Below, in pieces: positions 1-9,301 of a stretch of 33,513 nucleotides of DNA (the stretch's first letter is position 1; every line of letters begins with the position of its first letter). The position numbers were made by a program, and so were the translations under genes. The notes below the pieces were generated by a model. The model saw nothing but the letters and a program-made list of their open reading frames with translations. It ran no database searches and was not told where the DNA came from. Origin of the DNA: an uncultured Kiritimatiellota bacterium (GTDB taxonomy: Bacteria; Verrucomicrobiota; Kiritimatiellia; RFP12; UBA1067); NCBI GenBank assembly GCA_934621385.1, contig CAKTUI010000031.1:1-33513 (forward strand). Reading direction: 5' to 3'.

Positions 1-678
1 TTGAGTGTCGCGTATTTGGCAAATCAGAAACCGCCTGCTTATCTATCGGGTGTCGTTTCTATTTGACAAACTGGGGCCGCGAGCACCGTTTCTACGAGGT
101 TCAAACAAGGATTTTTGTAGAATCACCTGAACAAAAACGACGGTTCTTCGCGGCAAAACCACGAGAAACGAAAACTGACTCTCGCGGTCTCAAAAGTTGA
201 GTCCCGTGGTTTCGAAGTTAGAGTCCCGTGGTCTTTCAGGCCAAGTTCCATGGGAAATTTCGCCGTAATCAGGGTAAAAAAGGCGGGTGGAGACCAAAAT
301 CTCCGTCCGAGTTCGCACATTCCGGGCCAATCGCCCGCACTGCATCCCGACAGCCTTGTCGAAACGCTTCTTTCCGCCGCGTCGCGGCAGTTTTTCAACA
401 CATCGTCCAACTCAGTCGTACGTCAGCCTTTCATCCATCGCGACCCCGCCCACTCGGCAGCCGTCGCGGCCAACGTCCTTCTTCGCTGGACACGGCTCTC
501 CACATGAAGACCGAGAATCCAATTCACACAACGGCGGACATTGTATCACAAAACAGTCCGAATCCGCAAGACCCGACGACGGGCGAGAATCAAGGTACTT
601 CCCCCGAGAGCCAACAAAAAGTCAGCGGCGCGGACGATCCATGCGCCCACGCCGCCACTTTTCTTGGAAGCACCCGCG
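1..678. other. Non-coding stretch with a 22-bp tandem array
   Basis: I see no gene with a ribosome binding site or a recognisable product on either strand. The open frames here are antisense-like or run into serS from the wrong side. The stretch holds a tandem array at 177-264. A lone TTGACA at 63-68 has no -10 box at a usable distance. No terminator with a U-run is visible downstream of serS, so the end of that transcript is unknown. Confidence 0.6.
177..264. repeat. Tandem array, 22-bp period, about 4 units
   Basis: Units begin at 177, 199 and 221, with a decayed fourth at 243. The shared core reads GAGTCCCGTGGT in units 2 and 3, GACTCTCGCGGT in unit 1 and AAGTTCCATGGG in unit 4. Most differences are transitions. 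An inverted copy of the core (ACCACGAG, 159-166) lies just before the array and could pair with CTCGCGGT at 181-188. There are no unique spacers, so this is not a CRISPR. Function unknown. Confidence 0.75.
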
Positions 679-1959
679 TTACTTCACGGGCGTCAGTTTC
701 TCAAGTCCACCCATATAGGGTCTCAGAACTTCAGGGATCGTCACCGAACCGTCCGCATTCTGGTGCTGTTCAAGCAGCGCGACCATCAGGCGCGGCAGAG
801 CGACGCCCGACCCGTTCAGCGTGTGGACGAGTTTGGTCTTTCCGTCCGCATCGCGGAAACGGCAGTTCAGGCGGCGAGCCTGGTAGTCCGTAAAGCACGA
901 GCAGGACGACACTTCCAGCCACTGCTTCTCGCCCGGTGCCCACAACTCAAGGTCGTAGCACTTCGCGGCGGAAAAGCCCATGTCACCCGAACTGAGCATG
1001 ATGACGCGGAAGTGAAGGCCGAGACCCGTCAGGACGGCCTCCGCTTCCTTCACGAGCGTCTCCAGCTGCTGGAAGCTGGTGTCGGGATGAACGAAGTTCA
1101 CCATCTCGACCTTGTCGAACTGATGGACGCGCAACATTCCACGCGTCATCTTGCCGGCACTGCCCGCCTCGCGGCGGAAGCACGGCGTATAGGCCGTGAG
1201 CTTGATCGGCAACTTCTTGCCGTCAAGGATGTCGTCGCGATAATAGTTCGTCACGGGCACCTCGGCCGTCGGAATCAGCCAGAAGTCATCCACATTGCAG
1301 TGGTAGAGATCTTCCGCGAACTTCGGGAGTTGCCCCGTTCCCGTCATCGAGTCGCTGTTTACGACGAACGGCGGCAGCATCTCGGTGTAGCCCTGGGTTT
1401 GGCAGTGAAGGTCGAGCATGTACTGAATGAGCGCACGCTGGAGTTTTGCCCCCTGCCCGAGGATAATCGGGAAGCCCGTCCCCGTCAACTTCACGCCGCG
1501 CGGGAAGTCAAAGATGCCGAGTTTTTCGCCGATCTTCATGTGGTCGAGAATCTCGAAGTCGGGGTCCTTCCACTCGCCGACCTTGCGCACGACGACGTTC
1601 GTCGCACTGTCGGGCCCCGTCGGGATTTCCGGTGCGGGGATGTTTGGAATCATGAGCAGCGTCTCACGCAAGTCGTGTTCGACGGTCGCCAGTTCCCTGT
1701 CAATCTCGGCAATGCGGTCGCCAACCTGACGCATCTCATCCTTCACCTTCGAAATGTCGCCGCCCGACTTCGCAAGCGCACCGATCTGCTTCGACGCGGC
1801 ATTGCGCTTCGCCTTCAGGGATTCCGTCTCGCCGACCAGCGCACGGCGTCGCGCATCCAGATCCCGTGCCTTTTCAAGGTGATCCTTCTCGACCCCACGG
1901 CGCTCGAGCGCGGCAGCCGTGGCCTCAAACTCATCTCTCAGCTTCCTGATGTCTATCAT
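679..1959 (-). CDS. serS: Seryl-tRNA synthetase
   Basis: Class II aminoacyl-tRNA synthetase that charges tRNA-Ser (and tRNA-Sec where present) with serine in the cytosol. The 426-residue length is typical. Residues 1-110 form the charged helical hairpin (tRNA-binding coiled coil) starting MIDIRKLRDEFE. Motif 2 (FRREAGSAGKMTRG) lies near residue 260, and motif 3, with GSGVALPRLMVALLE, near residue 384. The start is preceded by a GGAAAG-type ribosome binding site in the 27-bp gap after the GH2 gene. It is therefore probably the last gene of the sugar operon, an unusual place for a housekeeping synthetase, although a separate promoter inside the GH2 gene cannot be excluded. Family assignment is certain. 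Confidence 0.97.
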   Translation of the reverse strand: MIDIRKLRDEFEATAAALERRGVEKDHLEKARDLDARRRALVGETESLKAKRNAASKQIGALAKSGGDISKVKDEMRQVGDRIAEIDRELATVEHDLRETLLMIPNIPAPEIPTGPDSATNVVVRKVGEWKDPDFEILDHMKIGEKLGIFDFPRGVKLTGTGFPIILGQGAKLQRALIQYMLDLHCQTQGYTEMLPPFVVNSDSMTGTGQLPKFAEDLYHCNVDDFWLIPTAEVPVTNYYRDDILDGKKLPIKLTAYTPCFRREAGSAGKMTRGMLRVHQFDKVEMVNFVHPDTSFQQLETLVKEAEAVLTGLGLHFRVIMLSSGDMGFSAAKCYDLELWAPGEKQWLEVSSCSCFTDYQARRLNCRFRDADGKTKLVHTLNGSGVALPRLMVALLEQHQNADGSVTIPEVLRPYMGGLEKLTPVK

Positions 1960-1986
1960 TTTCTTTCATCTTTCCAAAGAATTGAA

Positions 1987-4900
1987 TTACTTGATTGGTG
2001 TCAGATAAATCGTCCATTCCTCATCCGCAATGGGGAAGCGGTACTTCGCCATCGGGGCGGGTCCACAACTCGCGCCGCCAAGTCCAAGCTGGCGAATGTC
2101 GAGGTTGACGCAAAGCTCCTCGCGCTCAACGAGCGGCGCACGGAAACGCTGCTGTCCGTTGCGGTGGCGTGCGAACTCCAGATCCTCCCAGCCGTAGTGG
2201 AGGGCCTGAAGAAAGAGCGGCTTGGACGCGGCGAACTTCACGCCCTTCCCGGTCTCATCGGTAAACGCTGCCCAGCGAACGTCCGAACGGTAACCGTTAT
2301 CCTGCGGACGGACGTAGAACTCGCCCAAATCCCGCACGGTGGACTTCCACCGCCCGACGAAACTCGCCGACTGGCGGTCGACATAGTTCTCGCCCGGCCC
2401 ACGCCCGTAGTACTCGATGTTTTCAAGGTCGCCGCTGAGCTTGAGCGAAAGCCCAAGGCGCGGCAAGGCCTGCGGCATCGTGCCGAACGGCTTCACGCGG
2501 TTCAGCGCGGCAACCGCACCGTCCGCACCGAACGACCATTCCGTAACGTGGTCGAATCCGGCAGACTTCGAGCCGGTGACGCGGATGGACGTAATCACCG
2601 TTCGATTCGAGACGACGATGGGGCGGGCATGGTAGCGAAGTTGGGTAAGTCCGCTTGCGTAGAAGTTGTCGCGCAGCCAGTTGTCGTTGTCGACGAAAGC
2701 GCGTGCGCAGGTGAGTTGCGGCCCGGCCACAAGGCCGTCCGCACCCTTCGGCGTCTCCATCAGGATGGCGCGTCCGTTCATTTCAAGCGAGACGAGCGCA
2801 CCCGCCTTGCGGCAGAAAACGGCCTTTGTCGCCCCCGCCGTGACGGTGACAGCCTTGGCGGACTCGGCGATTTCAATACCCTCCGCGGCAGTCGGCGCGG
2901 AGGAAGCGAACGCGGTCTTCGGGTCGTCCGTCAGGCGAATCTGGTTTCGTGCAACGGCCCAGCCTTTCTTCATCCAAGGGGTGTCGGTCTTCTGCCGGAA
3001 GTTGATGTTCAGAAAATACTCAAAATTGGGTACGACAGCGTACTTGAACGGTATTTTCACCCAACCCCTCGAAAGCGGCGCAATATGCGGGACTTCAAAG
3101 GAACCTGTTTCCACGACCTTTCCATCCAAAACCAGTTCATAGTCCCCCGTGAACTCGTCCGCAAAGGTGAACCCGAACCGATTCTCAAGTTCATAAGGTC
3201 CAAGCCCGATTTGCTTCGTGATAACCAGATTGCGGTAGACGTGCCCGACCTCGACCAGCTTCGCCGAGACGTTGCGGAACGGGTCCACCACGCCGTTCAC
3301 GCAGAACGGGCCGTCATTCGGCTGTTCGTCGAAGTCGCCGCCGTAGGCGAGATAGCGTTCGCGCTTGCCTGTCTTCGGGTCGGCGCGGTCGGTATACTTC
3401 CAAATCGCCTGGTCAACCCAGTCCCAAATGCAACCGCCCATCAGCGAATCGTAGGAATAGATCGCATCCCAATACTCCTCGAAGTTGCCGATCGCGTTCC
3501 CCATCGCGTGGGCGTATTCGCAGAGGATGGCGGGTTTGCCCGCCGTGTGGGCAATCTCCTTGCCCGAACCGCCCGTCCAGGACGGCATTTCCGTGCGCGA
3601 ATCGAACGGCTCGTCGCCCAACTTGCCGCGGTTGATCACCCACTCGACCGTGGGATACATCTGCGAATCAATGTCGGCGTCGCGATTGCCTCGCTCCCAG
3701 TGCGTCAGCCGTGTGGGGTCGAGGGCCTTCACCTGGTCGAGGGCCGACTTGAAGCAGATTCCATGGCCCGTCTCGTTGCCCATCGACCAAATCGTGACGG
3801 ACGGGTTGTTGCGGTAGAACGTGACTTGGCGGAGGTTGCGTTCGACAATCGTATCCTCCCATTCGGGCTTGCGTCCGATGCCATTCACTCCGTAGAAGGG
3901 CTCGTGTCCCTCAACGTTCGCCTCGGCGATGAGGTAGATGCCGTATTTGTCGCAAAGGTCGTACCACAGGTGATGATTCGGATAGTGGCTCGTACGGACG
4001 GTGTTGATGTTGAACTTCTTCATGAGGAAGATATCCTTCATCATCGTCTCGAGCGAAACGGTTCGTCCGTTGTCGGGGTCGGCCTCGTGGCGGTTCACGC
4101 CCTTGAACTTGATCTTCCGCCCGTTCACGCAAACGGCGTTGCCAACGATCTTCTGTTCCTTGAAGCCGACGCGCTTCATGCGGATGTCGTCCCCCTTCTT
4201 CAATACGAGCGTATAGAGGTAGGGCTTCTCGGCGGACCAGAGGTTCACGTTCGGCACATCCAGCGGACGATCCGGCGCGGCTATTTGCAGAACTTCGCGA
4301 CCCTCCGCATCGTAGAGCACGGCGGAGTCGAATGCGCAGCCTGAAACCGCAACTGTCGCCGATTTGTAATCCGCCGACAGAACCGTTCTGACAACAAAGT
4401 CCCATATGCCGTCCTTCGGCTTCGCCCACAGCGTCACGTCGCGGAAGATGCCCGAATACCGGAACATGTCCTGGTCTTCGAGATAACTGCCGTCGCACCA
4501 GCGGTAGACTTCGACCGCAAGCAGATTCTCGCCGTCCTTCAGGTATTTCGTGATGTCGAACTCGCTCGGCAGCTTCGAATCCTCCGCATAGCCGACCTTC
4601 TCGCCGTTGACCCACACGTAATAGGCGGAGTACACGCCGTCGAAGCGGAGAATCACCTCTCTCCCCTTCCAGTTCGCGGGCACGGTGAAAGTCGTGCGAT
4701 AGCTGGAAACGGGGTTGTAGTCGGGCTTGTGCGACTGACGGTCCAGAATCTTCGGCGCGGCATTCGCGTGCGGGTAGCGGACGTTCGTGTAGCCCGGCGA
4801 TCCGAACCCGCGCATCTCGACGCAACTCGGCACGTCGATCACCGACCAATCGGAATCGTCGAAATCGATGCGGTAGAAGTCCTTCACGCGCAGTTCGGGG

Positions 4901-5166
4901 TTACCCGCCCACGAAATCTTCCAGTCGCCGTTGAGGGACATCTTGTAAGGTGTCTCCGGCTCAAGCCGATCCGTCAGGGCCGACTGAACATCGGCAAGCG
5001 GCATCGAGTAGGTTCGGGCGGGGAGACGATTCCGCGAATTGACGGCAAGATTCTCCCAGTCATTCGTCCCGCCAGCCCAAACCGTCGGACCGACAACCGC
5101 ACAGCCGAGCGCGGCAACGAGTGCCGCCCACGGTATCCTTCTACTTGTCTGATGCTGATGACCCAT
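1987..5166 (-). CDS. GH2 beta-galactosidase, LacZ type, exported
   Basis: Glycoside hydrolase family 2 enzyme of 1059 residues that hydrolyses terminal beta-galactosides or related beta-glycosides. An N-terminal hydrophobic segment (about residues 12-30, ending near VWAGG) looks like a signal peptide, so it probably acts outside the cytoplasm. The order is a sugar-binding jelly roll, two Ig-like domains, a TIM barrel and a C-terminal Bgal_small_N domain. The acid/base Glu is in WSMGNETGHG (about residue 463) and the nucleophile in CEYAHAMGN (about residue 548). The start is set by an AAAGGAG site 9 bp upstream. It lies 19 bp after the Gfo/Idh gene, in the same operon. The LacZ-like layout is clear; the natural substrate is not, because the operon suggests a glycoside that is oxidised first. 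Confidence 0.95.
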   Translation of the reverse strand: MGHQHQTSRRIPWAALVAALGCAVVGPTVWAGGTNDWENLAVNSRNRLPARTYSMPLADVQSALTDRLEPETPYKMSLNGDWKISWAGNPELRVKDFYRIDFDDSDWSVIDVPSCVEMRGFGSPGYTNVRYPHANAAPKILDRQSHKPDYNPVSSYRTTFTVPANWKGREVILRFDGVYSAYYVWVNGEKVGYAEDSKLPSEFDITKYLKDGENLLAVEVYRWCDGSYLEDQDMFRYSGIFRDVTLWAKPKDGIWDFVVRTVLSADYKSATVAVSGCAFDSAVLYDAEGREVLQIAAPDRPLDVPNVNLWSAEKPYLYTLVLKKGDDIRMKRVGFKEQKIVGNAVCVNGRKIKFKGVNRHEADPDNGRTVSLETMMKDIFLMKKFNINTVRTSHYPNHHLWYDLCDKYGIYLIAEANVEGHEPFYGVNGIGRKPEWEDTIVERNLRQVTFYRNNPSVTIWSMGNETGHGICFKSALDQVKALDPTRLTHWERGNRDADIDSQMYPTVEWVINRGKLGDEPFDSRTEMPSWTGGSGKEIAHTAGKPAILCEYAHAMGNAIGNFEEYWDAIYSYDSLMGGCIWDWVDQAIWKYTDRADPKTGKRERYLAYGGDFDEQPNDGPFCVNGVVDPFRNVSAKLVEVGHVYRNLVITKQIGLGPYELENRFGFTFADEFTGDYELVLDGKVVETGSFEVPHIAPLSRGWVKIPFKYAVVPNFEYFLNINFRQKTDTPWMKKGWAVARNQIRLTDDPKTAFASSAPTAAEGIEIAESAKAVTVTAGATKAVFCRKAGALVSLEMNGRAILMETPKGADGLVAGPQLTCARAFVDNDNWLRDNFYASGLTQLRYHARPIVVSNRTVITSIRVTGSKSAGFDHVTEWSFGADGAVAALNRVKPFGTMPQALPRLGLSLKLSGDLENIEYYGRGPGENYVDRQSASFVGRWKSTVRDLGEFYVRPQDNGYRSDVRWAAFTDETGKGVKFAASKPLFLQALHYGWEDLEFARHRNGQQRFRAPLVEREELCVNLDIRQLGLGGASCGPAPMAKYRFPIADEEWTIYLTPIK

Positions 5167-5185
5167 CTGCTGAGGCTCCTTTCTC

Positions 5186-6400
5186 TTAAATCATTTCGAT
5201 GACCTTACCGCCCTCAAGACGCGACTTTTCCGCCGCGAAGGCGATGACATGGCTCTCAAGAGCCTGCGCCGTCGTGTCTCGAATCTCGTCCGGATCATTG
5301 CGCCACAGAATGCGTATAAGTTCCGAGACCAGATTGAAGTCGCCGCCACCATGACGGGACGGATTCTCCACGCGGAGCGACAGCGGCACGCCCGTCTCCA
5401 CATCTCCACCGTCAAAGCGGCAAATGTGCAGCGTCGTTCCGTCGCCGATGATTTCGCCACGCGTACAGGAGATGCGTGTCGTCCGGACGTTCTTCTCGGT
5501 GAAGCCGGTCATCATGTGGCTGACCGTCGCCCCGCCCTCGAACTCCATGTTCACGGACTGGTGGTCGGGGACGTCATTGTCGCAGCAGTAGACGCACTTG
5601 CCGTACTCCGTCTCGCGAATGAGTTTCATCATCGCCTCGTCGGATTGGTCGGCAAAGAGGTACTTCAACTCATCGTACTTGAGGTACATCTTCTTCGCGC
5701 TCCAGATGCACTTGCGCTCAATCGCGGCGGGACAGTCCAGACAACGATCCGACGCGCCGACGGGCTTGTTCTCCTTGCGGAAGAGTTTAATCGACCCGAA
5801 ACTCGACACGCGCCGGCATTTCTTGCCAATCCACCAGGCGAAGAGGTCGAAGTCATGCGAGCACTTCGCGAGGATAATCGGCGAGGACTTTTTCGAGTTC
5901 GCCCAATTGCCGCGACAGTAAGAGTGCGCCACCTTGTAGAATCCAGCGGACTCCTGATGGGCGATTGACACGACCTCACCGATTTCACCGGAATCGATGA
6001 CGGCCTTGATATGCGCAAAGTAGGGCGTGTACCGAAGGATGTGGCCAACAATAACCAGGCGCTTCTTCTCAAGTGCCTGGGCGATAACCTCGCGGCATTC
6101 GGACTCCGTGGGGGAAATCGGCTTCTCAAGGAGCAGGTTGTAGCCCGCCTCCAGGGCCATCAGCGCCGGCTCGTAATGCAGCGCATCCGGCATCGTAATC
6201 ATCACGAAGTCCGCCTCGGGACGCTGCGCGAGGCACTCACGCCAGTCCTTCCAGTACATCTTGGCCGGAATGGTCTCGGCCTGAACGGGGTCGGCAACAC
6301 CGACAATCTCAAGTTGATCCGGGTGGAGTTTCGCGTAATCCGCATACGCCCGCCCCCGGTAGCCTGCACCAAGGACAATAGCCTTCAGCTTGCGCTCCAT
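5186..6400 (-). CDS. Gfo/Idh/MocA family oxidoreductase, cytosolic, Cys-rich insert
   Basis: NAD(P)-dependent dehydrogenase of 404 residues that probably oxidises or reduces a sugar or glycoside hydroxyl. The Rossmann motif GAGYRG is at residues 11-16 and the family lysine motif LLLEKPIS at about 87-94. No signal peptide is visible. A Cys cluster (CLDCPAAIERKC at about 218-230 and CVYCC at about 268-272) could bind zinc or an Fe-S cluster; similar CxxCP inserts occur in some gut relatives. I chose the ATG at 6398-6400 because the family begins there (MERKLKAIVLGAG). The frame stays open further upstream, but that part antisense-overlaps the reading of the neighbouring gene and has no family similarity. 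It is 1 bp from the preceding gene. Confidence 0.93.
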   Translation of the reverse strand: MERKLKAIVLGAGYRGRAYADYAKLHPDQLEIVGVADPVQAETIPAKMYWKDWRECLAQRPEADFVMITMPDALHYEPALMALEAGYNLLLEKPISPTESECREVIAQALEKKRLVIVGHILRYTPYFAHIKAVIDSGEIGEVVSIAHQESAGFYKVAHSYCRGNWANSKKSSPIILAKCSHDFDLFAWWIGKKCRRVSSFGSIKLFRKENKPVGASDRCLDCPAAIERKCIWSAKKMYLKYDELKYLFADQSDEAMMKLIRETEYGKCVYCCDNDVPDHQSVNMEFEGGATVSHMMTGFTEKNVRTTRISCTRGEIIGDGTTLHICRFDGGDVETGVPLSLRVENPSRHGGGDFNLVSELIRILWRNDPDEIRDTTAQALESHVIAFAAEKSRLEGGKVIEMI

Positions 6401-6401
6401 C

Positions 6402-6962
6402 TTACTGTCCGATTCCCTTGCCCGCAATTTCGCGCAAGACGATGCCAGCAAGATCCTTGACCGCCTTGTCCTTCGTCGTGCTCTCGACCGCCTTGATTCG
6501 CTCCACCAGTTTCGGGCAGGAGCAACCGCACCAGCGCAGCTGGTCGAGGCAGAACTCCTTGACGTAGGAGTCGTCCGTCGACTCAATCCGCGACATCAGG
6601 GCCTGCACCCAGACCTTGCGCTGCGCCTCGCGCTTGGGCATCATCACCCACTGCGAAACCGCCGCGATCTGAATGGAAACCAACGCGTCCGTCTCGTAGG
6701 CCTTGGTGACCTTCGCGAGAATCTTCCCCGCCGCGTCCGCATCCGTGACAAACGCCGCGAGCGTCGCATCCGAGACGGCTTCCTTCAGTTCCGCCGCGTG
6801 CACATTGTGCCACTCGACAGCCATCGGGTGCGCCGCGTCGGAGGCCATGGCCGGACCGTAATCGTCAAATGGGGCCACGGGATCCGTCGACTCGACTTCC
6901 GCACCATGCACGACCGCACAGGCGGCCACGACCATCATCCAAAGGAGTTTCTTCATTTTCAT
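6402..6962 (-). CDS. Small secreted protein, helical, unknown function
   Basis: A protein of 186 residues with a clear Sec signal peptide (MKMKKLLWMMVVAACAVVHG, cleavage probably before AEVES). The mature part is rich in Ala, Val, Asp and Lys and looks all-helical, with segments that resemble HEAT repeats. It carries the cysteines CLDQLRWCGCSC near the C-terminus. The start ATG overlaps the stop of the upstream dehydrogenase gene (TGATG), so translation is probably coupled; a second ATG two codons later (6956) is equally possible. Encoded between two dehydrogenases, it may be a periplasmic partner or scaffold of the exported enzyme. I recognise no named family. Confidence 0.8.
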   Translation of the reverse strand: MKMKKLLWMMVVAACAVVHGAEVESTDPVAPFDDYGPAMASDAAHPMAVEWHNVHAAELKEAVSDATLAAFVTDADAAGKILAKVTKAYETDALVSIQIAAVSQWVMMPKREAQRKVWVQALMSRIESTDDSYVKEFCLDQLRWCGCSCPKLVERIKAVESTTKDKAVKDLAGIVLREIAGKGIGQ

Positions 6963-8326
6963 CAGCCTTTCATGAATTCCGTCGCCCACGGCTCGCGCAT
7001 GGACGGGTAGAGGAAGCGATCCGCCGCCGGGTCGTTGACCGCATGAAGCGAAACGGGATCGAAGTCAAAGCCACGCCCCAGTCGCTCGGCGACGATACCG
7101 AGGTTGAACATGGAGCTGCTGCGGAAGCCATTCGACTCGTTGAGCGCAAAGGTCTTGCGCTCGCGCACGGACTCCATGAAGTCCGTCACCTGCGGTGCCG
7201 GCTCCGGGAGATCCTTCAGAATGGCGCGGACGTCCAGTTCCTTCCCGGTACCGTCCTTCATGCCGAACATCTGATTCTTCGCCTGCTCGTATGTCGTCCA
7301 GCCACGAACGGTTCCCTCCGGCGTACGGCACGGCCACACGGTCGTGCCATTCGAACCACGGAGGAACGGCTCGTTCTTCAGCGACTCGTCACCGTCGAGG
7401 ATGACCTCCGTCCCATCGGCATAGGTCAAGGTCAGGCGATCGAAGCGGCCCACGGCCTCCGGATGCTGCTTCGGGCCAATGTAGTCAATTCGAACGGGGC
7501 TGGTCTCATCCTTGCAGAGCAGGTACTGCAGCGGATCCAGATAGTGCTGGGCCATATCCCCCAGTCCGCCGGAATCATAGTCCCAGTAGCCACGGAAGGA
7601 CGTGCCGACGCGGTGCGCGGTATACGGCTTCCAGGGTGCCGGGCCAAGCCACATCTCGTAGTCGAATCCCTCGGGAATCGGCTCCGGGGTCTGATTCACG
7701 CGACCCGACCAGCCGAACTTCCAGTTAAAACCCTGCCCCGCGCCAAAGACGCAGCGAATCGGGCCATTGCCAAGAAGTCCATTCTCCACGACCTGGCGGA
7801 CGGGCTTCACGGGCGTTCCAAAACCGTAGAACGGGTCCTTGAACCTGAACCACGTGTTCAGACGGAACATCCGCTTCTTCGCCTTGACGACCTCCATCAC
7901 GCGCTTGCCCTCGCCCACCGTGCGCGTCATCGGCTTCTCGCACCAGATATCCTTGCCAGCATTCGCCGCCATCACGCTCATGCAGCCATGCCAGTGCGGC
8001 GGTGTGCAGATGTGGACAATGTCGACGTCCTTGTCGGCGAGAAGTTCCATGAAGTTCTTGTAGGCCTTGATCTTGCCCCAACCGTGTTCCTCCGCAGCCG
8101 CAAGGCCCGCCTGAACGCGATTGACAAACGGATCGCAAAGGCCGATGAGCCTGGAGCCCTTGTACGGCAGGTGGTTCTCCGAATGCGCAATCACACCGAA
8201 GCCGATCAGCGCACGGGTCAACTGGTTGGAGGGAGCTGTCGCGCCCCAGAGGACGTGCGCAGGTATGAGGTTGAAGGCCCCAACGGCCGCCGCACCCTTC
8301 AGAAAGGATCTTCTTGACGTGTTCAT
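6962..8326 (-). CDS. Tat-exported Gfo/Idh/MocA family oxidoreductase
   Basis: Dehydrogenase of 454 residues with a twin-arginine signal at its N-terminus (NTSRRSFLKG, then a hydrophobic stretch to about residue 30), so it is folded with its nucleotide and exported. The catalytic-type motif CEKPMTRT is near residue 127 and the C-terminal alpha/beta domain follows. Exported members of this family carry tightly bound NAD(P) and act on glycosides or sugars in the periplasm. The start at 8326 is fixed by the Tat motif and an AAGGAG site 4 bp upstream that overlaps the stop of the preceding gene. It shares the operon with a lipoprotein TIM-barrel protein, a combination typical of oxidative glycoside cleavage. 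The substrate is unknown. Confidence 0.93.
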   Translation of the reverse strand: MNTSRRSFLKGAAAVGAFNLIPAHVLWGATAPSNQLTRALIGFGVIAHSENHLPYKGSRLIGLCDPFVNRVQAGLAAAEEHGWGKIKAYKNFMELLADKDVDIVHICTPPHWHGCMSVMAANAGKDIWCEKPMTRTVGEGKRVMEVVKAKKRMFRLNTWFRFKDPFYGFGTPVKPVRQVVENGLLGNGPIRCVFGAGQGFNWKFGWSGRVNQTPEPIPEGFDYEMWLGPAPWKPYTAHRVGTSFRGYWDYDSGGLGDMAQHYLDPLQYLLCKDETSPVRIDYIGPKQHPEAVGRFDRLTLTYADGTEVILDGDESLKNEPFLRGSNGTTVWPCRTPEGTVRGWTTYEQAKNQMFGMKDGTGKELDVRAILKDLPEPAPQVTDFMESVRERKTFALNESNGFRSSSMFNLGIVAERLGRGFDFDPVSLHAVNDPAADRFLYPSMREPWATEFMKG

Positions 8327-8327
8327 A

Positions 8328-9245
8328 TTACTCCTTAAGTTCGCTTGCTGCCTTTGCAATATCGCCCGCGCGGTCTGAACCGGCCTCGCGCTCGATGACG
8401 AAATTCCCCTTGTACCCGAGGGCTTCCAGCGTTGCAAGAAAAGCCTTGCCGCCAACCTGGCCCTCGCCCCAGGCGACCTCATCACCCCACGTGCCGGGAA
8501 CGGCCGTCTGAACGGCATCCTTCACGTGAATCTGACGAATCCAGGGAATCAGCGTGCGGACGGCCGCAATCGGCTCGCCCTTTCCATACAGGATCATGTT
8601 CGCCGGGTCGAAATTGATGCCGACACCCGGGACGGCGGACATGAACTTGGCGAGATCCTCAGCCGTCTCCTGCCCCGACTCCAGCAGCAGGGGCGTGTTG
8701 TACTTCGCGCACTCGTCACGCATCCATGTCACACGTGCGACATACTTCGCATAGGCGATGGGATCGCTTTCGTCCAGGAAGCCGGCATGAAGGGTCAGAT
8801 AGGGCGACCCGAGTTCCTGCGACAGCTTGGCTGCCGCCGTGACAAGGCGCTTGTTCGACTCCCACTTGTCGTCGGGGACGATGCCACCCGTCTTGCGAAT
8901 CGTCTCCAGCGTCGAGTAGTCCTCCTGCGGAAAGCCAATCATCGTGGACATCAGCACCCAGTCGCCCTTGGCGATGCGTTCCTTGACAAAAGCGAGCGAC
9001 CGCGCCCCTTCTGCCGCGCCATGCCGCCCATCCGGCGCAATGAATGGCCCGAGCGCGAGGTGGATGCCCCGAATGCCCGACTTCTCCATCTCCTTGGCAA
9101 CTTCGGTGAGTGGCTTGCGGAAACTCCAGCTGCACACGCCGATGCGCTCCACGGGCACGGAGGCGTTCTTTCCCGTCAGGCAGCCGACGAGTGCGGCGGC
9201 AAACGCCAGCGCAACGACCGTCCGTTTCATCCACAGTCTTTTCAT
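8328..9245 (-). CDS. Lipoprotein sugar phosphate isomerase/epimerase-like TIM barrel
   Basis: A protein of 305 residues with a lipoprotein signal (lipobox LVGC, Cys22) followed by an AP-endonuclease-2/xylose-isomerase-like TIM barrel, starting at RIGVCSWSF. Metal-ligand segments are visible at HLALGPF, LTLHAGF, LLLESGQ, GINFDPANM, IHVKDA and FVIEREAG. Such proteins isomerise, epimerise or lyse sugars, and next to Gfo/Idh/MocA dehydrogenases they commonly act on the 3-keto product. The start is supported by an AAAGG site 7 bp upstream. It is the first gene of the operon; a promoter is predicted at 9302-9330. Membrane anchoring next to a Tat-exported dehydrogenase suggests that both work in the periplasm. 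Family certain; reaction inferred. Confidence 0.92.
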   Translation of the reverse strand: MKRLWMKRTVVALAFAAALVGCLTGKNASVPVERIGVCSWSFRKPLTEVAKEMEKSGIRGIHLALGPFIAPDGRHGAAEGARSLAFVKERIAKGDWVLMSTMIGFPQEDYSTLETIRKTGGIVPDDKWESNKRLVTAAAKLSQELGSPYLTLHAGFLDESDPIAYAKYVARVTWMRDECAKYNTPLLLESGQETAEDLAKFMSAVPGVGINFDPANMILYGKGEPIAAVRTLIPWIRQIHVKDAVQTAVPGTWGDEVAWGEGQVGGKAFLATLEALGYKGNFVIEREAGSDRAGDIAKAASELKE

Positions 9246-9301
9246 ATTTTAACCTTTCTAACCATATCCAATGGATACCCCTCGACAAGGGGATTGGCGT
9301 A

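Noticed and set aside
63..123. TTGACA followed by TGTAGAAT as a promoter
   Set aside because: The boxes are about 49 bp apart and no gene follows on that strand.
123..410. Minus-strand frame of 95 codons
   Set aside because: It translates the tandem repeat itself; no ribosome binding site.
504..719. Plus-strand frame starting MKTENPIHTTADIV that looks protein-like for about 60 codons
   Set aside because: No ribosome binding site or promoter, no homolog known to me, and it runs into antisense serS sequence. At most a fragment.
541..4344. Very long open frame on the plus strand across serS and the GH2 gene
   Set aside because: It is the antisense shadow of two certain genes with strong codon bias; it has no ribosome binding site and a His/Arg/Val-rich composition.
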